Shown here one piece after another: positions 62,030-64,000 of a stretch of DNA of 64,000 nucleotides. Numbering within the stretch: the stretch's first letter is position 1; every line of letters starts with the position of its first letter. The stretch comes from an uncultured Granulosicoccaceae bacterium (GTDB taxonomy: Bacteria; Pseudomonadota; Gammaproteobacteria; Granulosicoccales; Granulosicoccaceae): the NCBI GenBank assembly GCA_937930305.1, contig CALGLE010000010.1, positions 62,001 to 126,000 of the forward strand. The letters are read 5' to 3'. The notes beneath the pieces were generated by a model, which saw only the letters and a program-made list of their open reading frames with translations, ran no database searches and was not told the origin of the DNA. The position numbers were made by a program, and so were the translations under genes.

Positions 62030-64000
62030 ATGAGAACAACGGATACTGTTGCCATCGAACGCAATGACTACACCGCATCGGGCTTTCAAATACCCGTAAC
62101 CGAATTGCACTTTCGGCTTGATCCGGATGCCACCGTGGTCCGCAGCCGGCTGACCGTGGTGCGAACGAATGGTGTTGCCGCTGCTAGCACCGCATTGGTG
62201 CTCGACGGCGTGGACTTAGCGCTTAAGTCAGTTCGAATCGATGGCAAATCCGTCGCTGATGATGCCATGCAACAAACAACGTCTACGCTAACGTTGCATA
62301 AGGTGCCCGATACGTTCACTTTAGAAATTGAAACCCATATTGCGCCCGATGCGAATACGGCATTGGAGGGGCTCTATCGCTCCAGCGGCAATTACTGCAC
62401 GCAGTGCGAGGCGGAAGGCTTTCGAAAAATAACCTACTACTTGGATCGACCCGATGTGTTGTCCGTATTCACGGTGACGGTTGAAGGGGATAAAACATCT
62501 TTACCTGTGTTACTAGCCAATGGCAATCCAGTTTCCCATCAGGATTTGACTGATGGGTTTCACCAGTGGGTATGGCACGACCCGCATCCTAAGCCGTGTT
62601 ATTTGTTCGCGTTGGTGGCCGGAAATTTAGTCACCGTCGAAGACCACTTCGCCACCCGCAGTGGGAAAGACGTGCTGCTACAAATTTACGTGCAGGCGCA
62701 TAACTTACCCTTATGTGACTACGCCATGGGTGCTTTAAAGCGATCTATGCAGTGGGATGAGGAAGTGTATGGCCTGGAGTACGATTTAGACCGATTCATG
62801 ATTGTTGCCGTGGATGATTTCAATATGGGGGCGATGGAAAACAAAGGGCTTAATGTATTTAATTCCAAATACGTGTTGGCCAGTATTGAAACGGCGACTG
62901 ATATGGATTTTATTGGCGTAGAGGCGGTAATTGCCCACGAATATTTTCATAACTGGACAGGCAATCGAGTCACGTGCCGAGATTGGTTTCAATTAAGTTT
63001 AAAAGAGGGCCTAACGGTTTTTCGAGATCAGTGTTTCACCGCAGATTTGCACTCACCGACAGTGAAAAGAATTCAAGATGTGCAGCTATTACGTAATCAT
63101 CAGTTTGCGGAAGATGCAGGGCCCACAGCTCACCCCATTCGCCCCGACAGCTACGTTGAAATCAATAATTTTTACACCCTCACAGTTTACGAAAAGGGGG
63201 CTGAAGTTATTCGAATGTTTCACACCTTGTTGGGTGATCAAGCCTATCGTGCAGGCATTGAGTTGTATTTCCAACGACACGATGGGCAGGCTGTGACCTG
63301 TGATGATTTTATCGATGCGATGCAGGATGCCAGTGGCGTTGATTTAACACAATTTCGGCGTTGGTATTCGCAAGCGGGTACGCCAGTGCTGACGGTAACT
63401 GACGAATACGATGCGAAAGAACAGCGGTATCAATTAACCATCGCTCAACAAACCCCAAATACGCCAGGGCAAAGTGATAAGGAGCCTTTGTTAATTCCAG
63501 TTGACGTGGCTCTTTTGAATGACGCTGGGCATGTGATGCCAGTGCACCTGCAGGAGTCGGCGACACCAACTGCAGGCGGCGGTGTCTTACTGCGTTTAGT
63601 GCAACGCTCGCAAACTTGGCAGTTCAATCAAGTGGCATCCAAACCGGTGTTGTCATTGCTGCGCCAATTCTCAGCACCCGTGCAAGCCCACTATGAATAT
63701 GACGCAGAGTCTCTGGCGTTCTTAATGGCTCACGATACGGACACCTTTAATCGTTGGGAAGCCGGACAGCGTTTGGGTGAATGGGCCGTGAGGGAGCTTG
63801 AACAAGGTCGGCGCGAGGTATTGACAACTTATCTAAGCGCTTTGGAGAACGTTATTGACGATTCTTCCATTGATGACGCTTTGAAGGCACAGATGATCAC
63901 ACCGCCATCGTATGAGGCGCTGGCACAATCGCGTAAAAAAATTGATGTTCACGCCATACTCGGTGCGAGAAAAGCATTGCGTGAAGCCTTAGCGAATCAA
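62030..64000 (+). CDS. pepN: Aminopeptidase N (partial, runs off the window)
   Basis: PepN is the major cytoplasmic M1 aminopeptidase, removing N-terminal residues from peptides. The ATG at 62030 opens a frame that stays open for 657 codons to the end of the window; the full enzyme is about 870-880 residues. The N-terminal saddle domain is followed by the substrate-binding motif GAMEN near residue 267, inside FNMGAMENKGLNVF. The zinc site is HEYFHNWTGNRVTC near 304, with the third ligand Glu in LSLKEGLTVFRDQ. YTLTVYEKGAEVIRMFHTLL contains the catalytic Tyr. It is divergent from the zinc-protease-like gene. Confidence 0.95.
   Translation, partial: MRTTDTVAIERNDYTASGFQIPVTELHFRLDPDATVVRSRLTVVRTNGVAAASTALVLDGVDLALKSVRIDGKSVADDAMQQTTSTLTLHKVPDTFTLEIETHIAPDANTALEGLYRSSGNYCTQCEAEGFRKITYYLDRPDVLSVFTVTVEGDKTSLPVLLANGNPVSHQDLTDGFHQWVWHDPHPKPCYLFALVAGNLVTVEDHFATRSGKDVLLQIYVQAHNLPLCDYAMGALKRSMQWDEEVYGLEYDLDRFMIVAVDDFNMGAMENKGLNVFNSKYVLASIETATDMDFIGVEAVIAHEYFHNWTGNRVTCRDWFQLSLKEGLTVFRDQCFTADLHSPTVKRIQDVQLLRNHQFAEDAGPTAHPIRPDSYVEINNFYTLTVYEKGAEVIRMFHTLLGDQAYRAGIELYFQRHDGQAVTCDDFIDAMQDASGVDLTQFRRWYSQAGTPVLTVTDEYDAKEQRYQLTIAQQTPNTPGQSDKEPLLIPVDVALLNDAGHVMPVHLQESATPTAGGGVLLRLVQRSQTWQFNQVASKPVLSLLRQFSAPVQAHYEYDAESLAFLMAHDTDTFNRWEAGQRLGEWAVRELEQGRREVLTTYLSALENVIDDSSIDDALKAQMITPPSYEALAQSRKKIDVHAILGARKALREALANQ

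Overview
The window looks like chromosomal DNA of a marine-type gammaproteobacterium. The evidence is a complete rnfABCDGE set behind metG, EnvC/CtpA envelope genes, MazG, RppH, Dcd and PepN, moderate GC content, and several ABC and TRAP uptake systems. Genus cannot be decided from sequence reading alone. No rRNA, tRNA, CRISPR array, insertion sequence or phage gene was recognised.

Layout. 1-937: end of an outer-membrane barrel gene, then mazG. 1324-6501: five-gene branched-chain amino-acid-type ABC importer with a Tat-type binding protein, followed on the minus strand by a DadA-like oxidase. 7954-11235: L,D-transpeptidase divergent from a repeat-rich peptidoglycan-binding protein. 11306-18613 (minus): metG-rnfABCDGE-DUF1841, tightly coupled. 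18686-22789: mrp, dcd, a cobalt-type nitrile hydratase operon (alpha with a His-rich tail, beta, activator), rppH. 22821-29097: hemJ, a small barrel protein overlapping an Ig-repeat lipoprotein, an HDOD regulator, aqpZ and a dual-specificity-type phosphatase. 29571-43019: four consecutive secreted-protein genes, the most unusual part of the window. 43051-55588: an IclR regulator and a pimelate-operon-like beta-oxidation cluster with a TRAP transporter and acyl-CoA ligase. 55737-64000: a sulfotransferase-like gene, hydroxyacid-oxoacid transhydrogenase, ctpA, envC, a zinc-protease-like protein and the first part of pepN.

The main discovery candidate is the four-gene set at 29571-43019. Proteins 1 and 2 each end inside a DUF11 domain, just before its last strands. 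Proteins 2 and 3 each begin, directly after a signal peptide, with sequence that looks like those missing last strands. Protein 3 ends inside an OmpA-type peptidoglycan-binding domain, and protein 4 begins after its signal peptide with what looks like the OmpA tail. All three junctions therefore split one domain between two separately exported proteins. I infer a head-to-tail envelope assembly held by strand complementation: protein 1 at the distal end, protein 3 anchored to peptidoglycan, protein 4 in the outer membrane. The linking repeats also carry a conserved Lys/Glu/Asn set resembling CnaB/SpaA isopeptide domains, plus a Cys pair. This rests on pattern recognition and has not been tested.

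The catabolic block can be read as one pathway: TRAP uptake of a carboxylate, activation by the acyl-CoA ligase, oxidation by a paired acyl-CoA dehydrogenase, then hydration, dehydrogenation and thiolysis. It is probably controlled by the divergent IclR protein through a perfect palindrome between the two transcription units.
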